This document shows, in pieces, positions 1 through 6,090 of a DNA stretch of 6,194 bases (the stretch's first letter is position 1; the number at the start of each line of letters is the position of its first letter). Location: contig JAGLDT010000005.1 in NCBI GenBank assembly GCA_023145485.1, positions 1-6,194 on the forward strand, read 5' to 3'. Below the pieces are notes generated by a model, which ran no database searches, was not told where the DNA came from, and saw nothing but the letters and a program-made list of their open reading frames with translations. This DNA comes from Cocleimonas sp. Its GTDB lineage: Bacteria > Pseudomonadota > Gammaproteobacteria > Thiotrichales > Thiotrichaceae. The translations under genes were made by a program, and so were the position numbers.

Positions 1-2
1 AT

Positions 3-497
3 ATTGATCCATTCCGTTTGGTTGAGCAGCGAATACTTCTCTGTGGAGATATGCCTGTTAAACAATTTCCTCGTTTAAAGAAGCTACTCTCAGACAATAC
101 GGGTGTGGCGCAGGTTAATTTAACCTTTGACCGAACTGATATGACTAATTTACCTATTATAACAGGTCATATTCAATGCGAATTAGCCCTAACTTGTCAA
201 CGTTGCTTAGGCGCTGTTCCTTTTAGTGTAAAGAGTCATTTAAATATTATTCTCATTAAAAAGGATGCTGAAGCAGAACGTTTACAAGGTGATTATGATA
301 CATGGTTAGTCGAAGATGACAGAATATTTTTACAGGACTTTATTGAAGATGAAATCCTGTTGGTATTGCCTCATTCGGCCTTGCATGATGAATGCGAACC
401 TTTTAAACCTTTGATTGAAGCATTGCCAAACGAGGCAGAACCACAGCAGCAGGAAAAAAATAATCCTTTTGCTATTTTGAAAGACCTAAAAAATTAA
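3..497 (+). CDS. yceD: YceD/DUF177 family protein, 5' end cut by window edge
   Basis: Seen: the frame is open from the window edge, giving 164 visible residues. The first ones (IDPFRLVEQRI) resemble the LDPVR..QKRL stretch near the start of E. coli YceD, so the true start lies upstream and the in-frame TTG at 18 is probably internal. A CQRC motif (nt 195-206) matches the family's conserved CxxC. An acidic middle leads into EDEILLVLPHSALHDECE, and the protein ends with NPFAILKDLK, matching the conserved NPFAVL..LK tail. Known: YceD/DUF177 proteins are nearly always encoded next to rpmF, and the plant and bacterial members are linked to 23S rRNA accumulation or processing. The molecular activity is not settled. 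Context: rpmF starts 15 bases downstream, so the two are almost certainly co-transcribed. The family assignment is secure, but the N-terminus is missing from this window. Confidence 0.93.
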   Translation: MDPFRLVEQRILLCGDMPVKQFPRLKKLLSDNTGVAQVNLTFDRTDMTNLPIITGHIQCELALTCQRCLGAVPFSVKSHLNIILIKKDAEAERLQGDYDTWLVEDDRIFLQDFIEDEILLVLPHSALHDECEPFKPLIEALPNEAEPQQQEKNNPFAILKDLKN

Positions 498-499
498 TC

Positions 500-503
500 G
501 GAG
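500..503 (+). promoter_or_regulatory. Ribosome binding site of rpmF
   Basis: GGAG lies in the 15-base gap after the yceD stop codon, nine bases before the rpmF ATG. It supports the ATG at 513 as the start. Confidence 0.7.
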
Positions 504-512
504 TAAGCCAAA

Positions 513-716
513 ATGGCAGTACAAAAAAGTAAAGTTACACGTTCTAGACGTGGTCAGCGTCGTTCTCACGACTCATTAAAGAACCCTACACTGTCAGTTG
601 ATTCAGCATCAGGTGAGACACATTTACGTCATCACATGACACCGAACGGTTTTTATCGTGGTCGTCAAGTTATTATGCCAAAAGATGTTTACGAAGACGA
701 TGATGCTGATGAGTAA
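513..716 (+). CDS. rpmF: Large ribosomal subunit protein bL32, with acidic C-terminal tail
   Basis: This is a structural protein of the 50S subunit. The 67-residue product starts MAVQKSKVTRSRRGQRRSHD and contains LSVD..SGE.HLRHH and GFYRGRQVI, which match bL32 along its whole conserved length. It has no cysteines, so it is the zinc-independent form without the CxxC ribbon. The protein is about ten residues longer than E. coli L32 (57 residues). The extra C-terminal segment (MPKDVYEDDDADE) is strongly acidic, which is unusual for a basic ribosomal protein. Some relatives such as Pseudomonas end in a short acidic ...ADE, so this may be an extended version of that tail (recalled, not searched). 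The start is fixed by the conserved MAVQ and by GGAG nine bases upstream. It sits between yceD and plsX, the common arrangement. Confidence 0.97.
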   Translation: MAVQKSKVTRSRRGQRRSHDSLKNPTLSVDSASGETHLRHHMTPNGFYRGRQVIMPKDVYEDDDADE

Positions 717-748
717 ACCTTTTTGCTTTAAGAAAGACTATTTTTAGT

Positions 749-777
749 TTTTCAAATAGAACAATTAGCTGTATATT
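749..777 (+). promoter_or_regulatory. Possible sigma-70 promoter upstream of plsX
   Basis: TTTTCA (749-754, four of six matches to TTGACA) is separated by 17 bases from TATATT (772-777, five of six matches to TATAAT). It lies in the rpmF-plsX gap and could drive plsX-fabH. The -10 box falls inside the left arm of the inverted repeat at 768-803. The region is AT-rich, so a chance match is quite possible, and any transcript would still have to pass the terminator at 810-836. Confidence 0.3.
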
Positions 778-803
778 CAATAGTCATTATTGAAATTTAC
801 AGC
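768..803. repeat. 36-nt imperfect inverted repeat in the rpmF-plsX gap
   Basis: The outer arms GCTGTA (768-773) and TACAGC (798-803) are perfect complements. After a small asymmetric internal loop (TA against ATT), the inner arms TTCAATA (776-782) and TATTGAA (788-794) are also perfect complements around a GTCAT loop. That gives 13 paired positions. As RNA it would be a stable hairpin at the rpmF 3' end. As DNA it could be a regulator site, since it covers the possible -10 box. It has no T-tract, so it is not itself a terminator. Confidence 0.6.
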
Positions 804-809
804 CATAAG

Positions 810-836
810 AATCGCGGGCTTGTCCCGCGATTTTTT
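810..836 (+). terminator. Intrinsic terminator between rpmF and plsX
   Basis: ATCGCGGG (811-818) and CCCGCGAT (824-831) form a perfect GC-rich 8-bp stem with a five-base CTTGT loop. A flanking A-T pair (810/832) can extend it. A run of T (831-836) follows directly. This is a textbook Rho-independent terminator for the yceD-rpmF transcript. It ends only six bases before the plsX Shine-Dalgarno sequence, leaving no room for a promoter between the two. Confidence 0.85.
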
Positions 837-841
837 GTATT

Positions 842-848
842 AAGGAAG
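842..848 (+). promoter_or_regulatory. Ribosome binding site of plsX
   Basis: AAGGAAG lies five bases before the plsX ATG and almost directly after the T-tract of the terminator. It decides the start at 854. Confidence 0.75.
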
Positions 849-853
849 AAAAA

Positions 854-1882
854 ATGAGTTCTTTTCATAGAATATCGTTAGATGCAATGGGAGGCGATAA
901 TGGCTTTCCCGTCGTCGTTGCTGCAGCCATTGAGGCATTGCAGGAATATGAAGATATAGCGCTTGTTTTAGTTGGGGATGAAAAAAAGCTTACCGAAGAG
1001 CTAAAAAAACATAAAAACACCCATACCAATAGATTAAGTATTCATCATGCATCACAAGCCGTTGCAATGGATGAATCACCCGCCCTAGCCCTACGCAAAA
1101 AGAAAGACTCCTCGATGCGCGTAGCAATTAATCTAGTTAAACAGGGCGATGTTGATGCCGTCGTTAGCGCAGGCAATACAGGCGCATTAATGGCAACTGC
1201 CCGCTTTGTCCTTAAAATGTTACCAGGTATTGACCGCCCTGCCCTCTGCACCGCCATTCCCAATTCAATCACCCATACCCATATGCTGGATTTAGGTGCA
1301 AATATCGACTCATCCGCTGAACACCTCTACCAATTTGCACTGATGGGATCAGAGTTAGTCAATGCCATTGACGACATTGACGCACCACGTGTTGGCTTAT
1401 TAAACATTGGCGAAGAAGAGATGAAAGGCAATGAGCAAGTTAAATTAGCGCATGAGCTTATCAAGCAAGGCAATTTTAATTATCAAGGCTTTGTTGAAGG
1501 TAATGATATTTTCAGTGGCAAGGTAGATTTAATTGTCTGCGATGGGTTTGTTGGCAATGTCGCACTTAAAACCACAGAAGGTTTAGCAAAAATGCTCTCG
1601 ACAGAGCTAAAAGCAGGATTTACACGAAATATTTTTAGTAAATTAGCAGCCTTAATCTCCATGCCCGTGCTAAAAACCTTTATGAAGCGCTTTGATCATC
1701 GCCGTTATAATGGCGCAAGTTTATTAGGTTTACAGGGCATTGTCGTAAAAAGTCATGGTAATGTTGATGCGCTCGCCTACGCTAAAGCAATTGGAATAGC
1801 CCGTAAGGAAGTCAAAGCACAGCTCCATTTACGCATTAAAACAACGCTAGAAGCCATGATGAAAGAAAAAATAAAGGATTAA
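854..1882 (+). CDS. plsX: Phosphate acyltransferase PlsX (acyl-ACP:phosphate acyltransferase)
   Basis: PlsX converts acyl-ACP and phosphate to acyl-phosphate, the acyl donor for PlsY in the first step of phospholipid synthesis. It is a peripheral enzyme at the inner face of the membrane. The 342-residue product is close to the usual family length (E. coli about 356). Visible signatures in order: LDAMGGD (9-15), SAGNTGALMA (105-114), LDLGANID (145-152), LLNIGEEEMKGNE (182-194), VCDGFVGNVALKT (228-240) and YNGASLLGLQGIVVKSHG (285-302). All are hallmark PlsX segments and none is broken. The start is supported by AAGGAAG five bases upstream. fabH begins six bases after the stop, so the two are surely co-transcribed. 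Oddity: a strong terminator lies just upstream of its ribosome binding site, so expression needs read-through or some leader control. Confidence 0.97.
   Translation: MSSFHRISLDAMGGDNGFPVVVAAAIEALQEYEDIALVLVGDEKKLTEELKKHKNTHTNRLSIHHASQAVAMDESPALALRKKKDSSMRVAINLVKQGDVDAVVSAGNTGALMATARFVLKMLPGIDRPALCTAIPNSITHTHMLDLGANIDSSAEHLYQFALMGSELVNAIDDIDAPRVGLLNIGEEEMKGNEQVKLAHELIKQGNFNYQGFVEGNDIFSGKVDLIVCDGFVGNVALKTTEGLAKMLSTELKAGFTRNIFSKLAALISMPVLKTFMKRFDHRRYNGASLLGLQGIVVKSHGNVDALAYAKAIGIARKEVKAQLHLRIKTTLEAMMKEKIKD
1874..1878 (+). promoter_or_regulatory. Ribosome binding site of fabH, inside the end of plsX
   Basis: AAGGA lies within the last codons of plsX, ten bases before the fabH ATG. This suggests translational coupling of the two genes. 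Confidence 0.6.
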
Positions 1883-1888
1883 CAGAAT

Positions 1889-2857
1889 ATGTTCACACGA
1901 ATTGCCGGTACGGGTAGCTATTTACCAGAGAAAATTTTAAGCAATCATGATTTAGAAAAAATGGTGGACACCAGCCATGAATGGATTGTCGAACGTACAG
2001 GTATTGAGAAACGTCATATTGTTGTAGAAGGTGAAACCACTTGCGATTTAGCCGAAAAAGCCGCCCGCTCGGCAATGAAAATGGCAGGTAAAACAGCCGA
2101 TGATATTGATCTAATTATAGTCGCAACAACAACACCTGATCTTGTGTTTCCAAGTACCGCCTGCTTACTACAAAGCCGTTTAGGTGTTAGTAATGGTAGC
2201 CCTGCTTTTGATGTTCAAGCTGTTTGTACGGGCTTTATTTATGCCTTGGGAATTGCTGATAAATTTATTAAAAGTGGTTCACATAAATGCGCTTTAGTGA
2301 TTGGTGCAGAAACCTTATCACGCATTGTTGATTGGACAGATCGTAATACCTGCGTTTTATTTGGTGATGGCGCAGGTGCGGTAATATTAGAAGCGAGCGA
2401 AGAAGAAGGCATCTTATCAACCCACTTACATGCAGATGGGAACTATGCCAGCCTTCTACAAGTCGACGCAGGTCTATCAAGAAATTCAGACATCCTAAAA
2501 TCAGGCAGTGCTTTTATTGAAATGCGGGGCAATGAAGTTTTCCGCATGGCAGTCAAAACATTAGGGCGCATTGTGGATGAAACCTTAGCCCATAATAAGC
2601 TACAAAAGTCAGATATTAATTGGTTAGTCCCCCATCAAGCCAATATTCGTATTATTAAAGCAACCGCTAAAAAACTAAGAATGTCGATGGATCATGTCGT
2701 CGTGACTGTTGATGAACATGGCAACACGTCTGCAGCCTCTATTCCCTTAGCATTGGATACTGCGGTGCGTGATGGGCGTATTAAACGCGGTGAATTGATT
2801 TTACTGGAAGGTTTTGGTGGTGGCTTTACATGGGGGTCTGCATTAATTCGATTTTAG
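1889..2857 (+). CDS. fabH: Beta-ketoacyl-ACP synthase III (FabH)
   Basis: FabH condenses acetyl-CoA with malonyl-ACP to acetoacetyl-ACP, the first step of type II fatty acid synthesis, in the cytosol. The 322-residue product has the normal FabH length (E. coli 317). The thiolase-fold catalytic triad is complete: Cys113 in AVCTGFIYAL, His249 in VPHQANIRI, and Asn279 in DEHGNTSAAS. Other family signatures are the N-terminal GTGSYLPE, HEWIVERTGI (30-39), VATTTPD (78-84), FGDGAGAVIL (158-167) and the C-terminal GFGGGFTWGSAL (308-319), the glycine-rich loop near the active site. The ATG is six bases after the plsX stop, with AAGGA upstream. Unlike many gammaproteobacteria, no fabD, fabG or acpP follows. 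The next gene is a glycogen phosphorylase after an AT-rich gap. Confidence 0.97.
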   Translation: MFTRIAGTGSYLPEKILSNHDLEKMVDTSHEWIVERTGIEKRHIVVEGETTCDLAEKAARSAMKMAGKTADDIDLIIVATTTPDLVFPSTACLLQSRLGVSNGSPAFDVQAVCTGFIYALGIADKFIKSGSHKCALVIGAETLSRIVDWTDRNTCVLFGDGAGAVILEASEEEGILSTHLHADGNYASLLQVDAGLSRNSDILKSGSAFIEMRGNEVFRMAVKTLGRIVDETLAHNKLQKSDINWLVPHQANIRIIKATAKKLRMSMDHVVVTVDEHGNTSAASIPLALDTAVRDGRIKRGELILLEGFGGGFTWGSALIRF

Positions 2858-2860
2858 CGC

Positions 2861-2884
2861 CAATAATTACTTAAATTATTATTG
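2861..2884 (+). other. Weak AT-only inverted repeat after fabH, possible transcript end
   Basis: CAATAAT (2861-2867) can pair with ATTATTG (2878-2884). The stem has only one G-C pair and no clean T-run follows, so it is at best a weak terminator or RNA 3' structure. No better terminator is visible between fabH and glgP. Confidence 0.2.
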
Positions 2885-2976
2885 ATCTAAAATTAATTTT
2901 ATTTACCTACTTATTATGATGTATTTTTTCGAGTATTATTCCCTGTTATCCTAATTTCACATAATAGAAAAATAAA
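2885..2976 (+). promoter_or_regulatory. AT-rich leader upstream of glgP, probable promoter region
   Basis: This 119-base gap (2858-2976) is the only sizeable non-coding stretch before glgP and is very AT-rich. Several -10-like hexamers occur: TATGAT at 2915-2920, TATTAT at 2934-2939, and TATCCT at 2947-2952, the last preceded by an extended-type TG at 2944-2945. None has a convincing -35 box at proper spacing, so the exact promoter cannot be chosen from sequence alone. The stretch just before the ATG (rich in A) lacks a clear Shine-Dalgarno sequence. Confidence 0.3.
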
Positions 2977-5457
2977 ATGGAAAACAGACACATGGAAAAT
3001 TGCATTCCAGAAGAAATACAAAAATTATCCAGTACACCTGAAGCGCTGGGAAAAAGCTTTAAGCGCTACCTTATTTATCATATAGGACGTAAAACAGGGT
3101 GTCCGCCCAATTATTTGTTTGAAGCGGTATCAAAAACCTTACGTGATCGTGTCATGGTTAACTGGCATCAAACACGCACTAAGCAAGAAAAAACAGGGGT
3201 TAAACAAGCGTATTATTTATCGCTAGAATTCCTCATGGGGCGTGCTTTAGGCAATCATCTATTGAATCTTGATTTAACCGATAATATGCGTGAAACCCTT
3301 GAAGGTTTCTGCATGGATTTGGAAAAAATAGAATCAGTCGAGGCAGATGCAGGGCTAGGCAATGGGGGATTAGGACGTTTAGCGGCTTGTTTTATGGACA
3401 GTTGCGCTACGCTTAATCTACCTGTTATGGGGTATGGGCTGCACTATGAATACGGCATGTTTCGCCAATTGATCAATAACGGCTACCAAGAAGAAGAACC
3501 TGATCAATGGTTGCATCATGGCAACCCGTGGGAGTTGCGTCGTCCTGAGCATACGCAACGGGTTCATTTTGGTGGTCGAACAGAGTTTTATCAAGATGAA
3601 AACAATCAATTAAAAGCGCATTGGCTAGATACCCACGATGTGTTAGCCGTCCCTTATGATGTGCCCATTTCTGGTTTTAAAAACGATACCGTCAATACCT
3701 TGCGTTTATGGAAAGCTGCTGCGACAGAAGAATTTGATCTGTATGAATTTAATGCGGGCGATTATGCCGAATCCATGGCAGCTAAGAACTCTGCTGAAAA
3801 TATCACGATGGTATTATATCCCAATGATAGCAGTGAAAACGGTAAAGAATTACGCTTACGCCAGCAGTACTTTCTTGCCTCTGCCAGTTTGCAAGATGTA
3901 TTGCGTCGTTGGGAATTGAGAGAAGGTAAAAATTACCAACATTTTGCCGAGAAAAATGTTTTCCAGATGAACGATACGCATCCCACCATTTCAGTAGCAG
4001 AGCTAATGCGCCTGCTCATGGATGAAAAAGGATTAGGTTGGAGTCAAGCATGGGACATTACGACTAAAACATTGGCTTATACCAATCATACGCTATTGCC
4101 AGAAGCGCTTGAAAAATGGTCGGTCAATTTATTTAAACAGCTATTGCCCCGTTTGCTGGATATTATCTATGAAATAAATGCACATTTTATGGAAACTGTA
4201 CGCGCCAAATGGCCTGCGAACGCCAACAAACAACGTCAGCTTTCCATTATTGAAGAAGGCGATTACCCCCAAGTGCGTATGGCCCATCTTGCGATTGTGG
4301 GTAGTTTCTCTGTCAATGGTGTCGCAGCTCTGCATTCAGAGTTGTTGTGCGAAGGCTTATTTAAAGATTTTTATACCCTATGGCCTGAAAAATTCAACAA
4401 TAAGACCAATGGTGTCACGCCACGGCGTTGGATTGCACACGCCAATCCTTTATTGACCGAACTGATCAATAAAACCATTGGTGATGAATGGATTGCTGAT
4501 TTAAGCAAAATTTCTCAGTTAAAAGCCTTTGCTGATCAGAAACAGACTCAATTTCATGCTGCATTTAAAGCCGTTAAACAAGCCAATAAACAACGTTTAG
4601 CCGATACCATTCAACACGCCTGCGGTGTGACCTTTAATACTGATGCCATGTTTGATATTCAGGTAAAACGTATTCATGAATACAAACGCCAGTTGCTGAA
4701 TGCCTTGCATATGATTCATTTGTATTCACAGATTAAACAAGGAAAGAGTGAAAATATCGTCAAGCGTTGCATTCTGATTGGTGGAAAGGCCGCACCAGGT
4801 TATGTGATGGCGAAAGATATTATTAAGTTGATCAATAATATTGCGCATGTGGTGAATAATGACCCTGAAATTGGCGACACATTAAAGATTGCCTTTTATC
4901 CCAATTACGATGTTTCCAGCATGGAAATTATCGCCCCTGCGGCTGATCTTTCGGAGCAAATATCCACCGCAGGAAAGGAAGCATCAGGCACAGGCAATAT
5001 GAAGTTCATGATGAACGGTGCACTCACTATTGGCACTTACGATGGCGCTAATATTGAAATATTAGAACAGGTGGGCGAAGAGAATTTCTTCTTATTTGGC
5101 TTAAAAGCAGATGAAGTCGATGCTTTATTACCGCATTATCAGCCTTCAGACTACCTAAAACAGGATCAAAATTTACAAGATGTCATGACCTTATTAAAGT
5201 CAGATCATTTTAATGCGCTTGAACCTTACATTTTTGATGGTATTATAAACAGCCTACTCAGCCCCCATGACCCATGGATGACATTAGCCGATTTCAGTAG
5301 CTATATTGATGCACAAAACCAAGTTGCAACTGCTTGGAAAGATCAACAGCAATGGAGTCGCATGAGCATTATGAATACCGCCAGCAGTGGTTTTTTCTCA
5401 ACCGATCGAACCATGAAACAATATAATAATGATATTTGGAAACTAGAAACTGTTTAA
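2977..5457 (+). CDS. glgP: Glycogen/maltodextrin phosphorylase (GT35 family)
   Basis: This cytosolic PLP-dependent enzyme releases glucose-1-phosphate from alpha-1,4-glucan ends using phosphate. The 826-residue product is full length (E. coli GlgP 815). Signatures in order: YYLSLEFLMGRAL around residue 80, GLGNGGLGRLA (126-136), GYGLHYEYGMF (glucan/active-site region), NDTHPT (332-337), NGVTPRRW (478-485), VKRIHEYKRQ (563-572, phosphate/PLP contacts), GGKAAPGY (602-609) and EASGTGNMKF, where Lys676 is the expected Schiff-base lysine for PLP. It ends in a normal SSGFFSTDRTMKQYNNDIW tail. Sequence alone does not separate glycogen from maltodextrin preference. Start: the ATG at 2977 and the ATG at 2992 both sit in short repeats of ATGGAAAA, and neither has a strong ribosome binding site, so the start may be five residues later. 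No other glycogen genes are in the window. A hemerythrin-like gene follows after 23 bases. Confidence 0.96.
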   Translation: MENRHMENCIPEEIQKLSSTPEALGKSFKRYLIYHIGRKTGCPPNYLFEAVSKTLRDRVMVNWHQTRTKQEKTGVKQAYYLSLEFLMGRALGNHLLNLDLTDNMRETLEGFCMDLEKIESVEADAGLGNGGLGRLAACFMDSCATLNLPVMGYGLHYEYGMFRQLINNGYQEEEPDQWLHHGNPWELRRPEHTQRVHFGGRTEFYQDENNQLKAHWLDTHDVLAVPYDVPISGFKNDTVNTLRLWKAAATEEFDLYEFNAGDYAESMAAKNSAENITMVLYPNDSSENGKELRLRQQYFLASASLQDVLRRWELREGKNYQHFAEKNVFQMNDTHPTISVAELMRLLMDEKGLGWSQAWDITTKTLAYTNHTLLPEALEKWSVNLFKQLLPRLLDIIYEINAHFMETVRAKWPANANKQRQLSIIEEGDYPQVRMAHLAIVGSFSVNGVAALHSELLCEGLFKDFYTLWPEKFNNKTNGVTPRRWIAHANPLLTELINKTIGDEWIADLSKISQLKAFADQKQTQFHAAFKAVKQANKQRLADTIQHACGVTFNTDAMFDIQVKRIHEYKRQLLNALHMIHLYSQIKQGKSENIVKRCILIGGKAAPGYVMAKDIIKLINNIAHVVNNDPEIGDTLKIAFYPNYDVSSMEIIAPAADLSEQISTAGKEASGTGNMKFMMNGALTIGTYDGANIEILEQVGEENFFLFGLKADEVDALLPHYQPSDYLKQDQNLQDVMTLLKSDHFNALEPYIFDGIINSLLSPHDPWMTLADFSSYIDAQNQVATAWKDQQQWSRMSIMNTASSGFFSTDRTMKQYNNDIWKLETV

Positions 5458-5467
5458 ATCGTAAATT

Positions 5468-5472
5468 AAGGA
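5468..5472 (+). promoter_or_regulatory. Ribosome binding site deciding the start of the hemerythrin-like gene
   Basis: AAGGA lies eight bases before the ATG at 5481. It favours that start over an in-frame TTG at 5436, which would overlap the glgP end and add 15 residues unlike the family. Confidence 0.7.
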
Positions 5473-5480
5473 CTCCCAAG

Positions 5481-5918
5481 ATGATACATATTGACCATCT
5501 AAATGAACAAAACCATGAAATTGCAGAATTAACCAAAGTGCTGAGCTATATGATCAATGATCGCGAGATTTGTGATACTGATATTCTCAATAATCTTTTT
5601 TTTAGTTATATTAAAAAAGTAACCGAGCACTTACAGTTTGAAGAAAAGAACTTATACCAAGCACTCATGATTCATAGTGATAATAAAGTTCGCCAAACAG
5701 CTAATCGCTTTTTATCAGGATCAAGTGAAATCAAACGTGTCTTTAAACAATACCAAAAACGCTGGTGTCGTCATAATAAACTCTATATCAAAAATCATGC
5801 AAAATTTATGCAAGACTCAGATGATATGTTTGAACTGGTATTTGACCGTATTGTTGACGAAGCAGAACGCCTATACCCCGTAGTCCGCGACGTTATGGAT
5901 GAAATGGAAGCAGCTTAG
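5481..5918 (+). CDS. Hemerythrin-like (HHE-type) four-helix protein
   Basis: The 145-residue, mostly helical, soluble protein has no signal peptide or membrane segment. The first half fits an HHE/hemerythrin domain: His12 in helix 1 (DHLNEQNHEI) and the HxxxE motif His50-Glu54 in TEHLQFEEKNLYQAL. The second half keeps the helix 4 pattern (DRIVDEAERLYPVV), but in my hand alignment the expected helix 3 histidine is Ser82 and the helix 4 histidine is Arg123. Other histidines nearby (65, 98, 106) could substitute. Known: hemerythrin domains bind a di-iron centre and sense or carry O2, NO or redox signals. Inferred: a cytosolic sensor or storage protein, possibly with an incomplete metal site. It lies 23 bases after glgP with a good ribosome binding site and is followed by a terminator, so it is probably co-transcribed with glgP. 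The fold is fairly sure; metal binding and function are not known. Confidence 0.72.
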   Translation: MIHIDHLNEQNHEIAELTKVLSYMINDREICDTDILNNLFFSYIKKVTEHLQFEEKNLYQALMIHSDNKVRQTANRFLSGSSEIKRVFKQYQKRWCRHNKLYIKNHAKFMQDSDDMFELVFDRIVDEAERLYPVVRDVMDEMEAA

Positions 5919-5956
5919 CCGAGTCGCTAGACCTATAATTTTTATCTTGCTATACC

Positions 5957-5990
5957 CTCGTGTCTAAACTCTACTCTCGTGCCCAAATTC
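5957..5990 (+). repeat. Imperfect tandem duplication of the terminator's left arm
   Basis: CTCGTGTCTAAACTC (5957-5971) and CTCGTGCCCAAATTC (5976-5990) match at 12 of 15 positions with a 19-base period. The second copy is the left side of the terminator hairpin. The first copy can also pair with the right arm as RNA: nine pairs, two of them G-U, with 5960-5968. Confidence 0.5.
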
Positions 5991-6011
5991 CTATTTGGGC
6001 ACATTATTTTT
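5979..6011 (+). terminator. Intrinsic terminator after the glgP-hemerythrin unit
   Basis: GTGCCCAAAT (5979-5988) and ATTTGGGCAC (5993-6002) form a perfect 10-bp stem with a TCCT loop. The T-rich ATTATTTTT tract follows at 6003-6011. It lies 60 bases after the hemerythrin-like gene and works on the plus strand. On the minus strand no T-run follows the hairpin, so it is probably one-directional. Its T-tract overlaps the last codons and stop (6004-6006) of the minus-strand ORF. Confidence 0.85.
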
Positions 6012-6090
6012 GCTTGTAATCTAAAATAAATAATGCAACGGCTCCCGCTAACGTGATAAGCGCCATTCCTCCCGTCAACCAAGGGTTCAT
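6004..6090 (-). CDS. Small single-helix membrane protein, or C-terminal remnant of a larger gene
   Basis: The 28-codon ORF reads MNPWLTGGMALITLAGAVAL followed by FILDYKQK. It has a short polar N-terminus, a hydrophobic helix of about 17-19 residues (about 5-23) and a positively charged end (DYKQK), which suggests insertion in the inner membrane with the C-terminus inside. TTGGAGA lies just before the ATG at good ribosome-binding spacing. The frame is open for another 29 codons upstream, back to a TGA at 6178-6180, and that stretch reads like protein (IAISGYIKSSDTANANHQ, then LIDFALKIGES) but has no ATG, GTG or TTG start. It could therefore be a true small protein, or the end of a longer membrane protein interrupted by the TGA. 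I do not recognise the family. It converges with the hemerythrin-like gene. Confidence 0.42.
   Translation of the reverse strand: MNPWLTGGMALITLAGAVALFILDYKQK

Noticed and set aside
113..125. Perfect palindrome GGTTAA-T-TTAACC
   Set aside because: It lies in the middle of yceD coding sequence, is short and AT-rich, and has no promoter context. Chance is the simplest explanation.
1045..1272. Minus-strand open frame inside plsX, and similar frames inside fabH (1893-2075, 2268-2480) and glgP (3418-3609, 4141-4335)
   Set aside because: They lie fully inside strongly conserved genes, have no family resemblance and no clear ribosome binding sites. They are antisense shadows.
3656..4456. Plus-strand frames of 87 and 92 codons inside glgP, and one of 68 codons at 5677-5883 inside the hemerythrin-like gene
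   Set aside because: Out-of-frame readings of genes with intact conserved motifs; their translations look random.
5436..5480. TTG start adding 15 residues to the hemerythrin-like protein and overlapping glgP
   Set aside because: The ATG at 5481 has AAGGA eight bases upstream and gives a product starting close to the first helix. The extra residues are just the glgP tail read in another frame.
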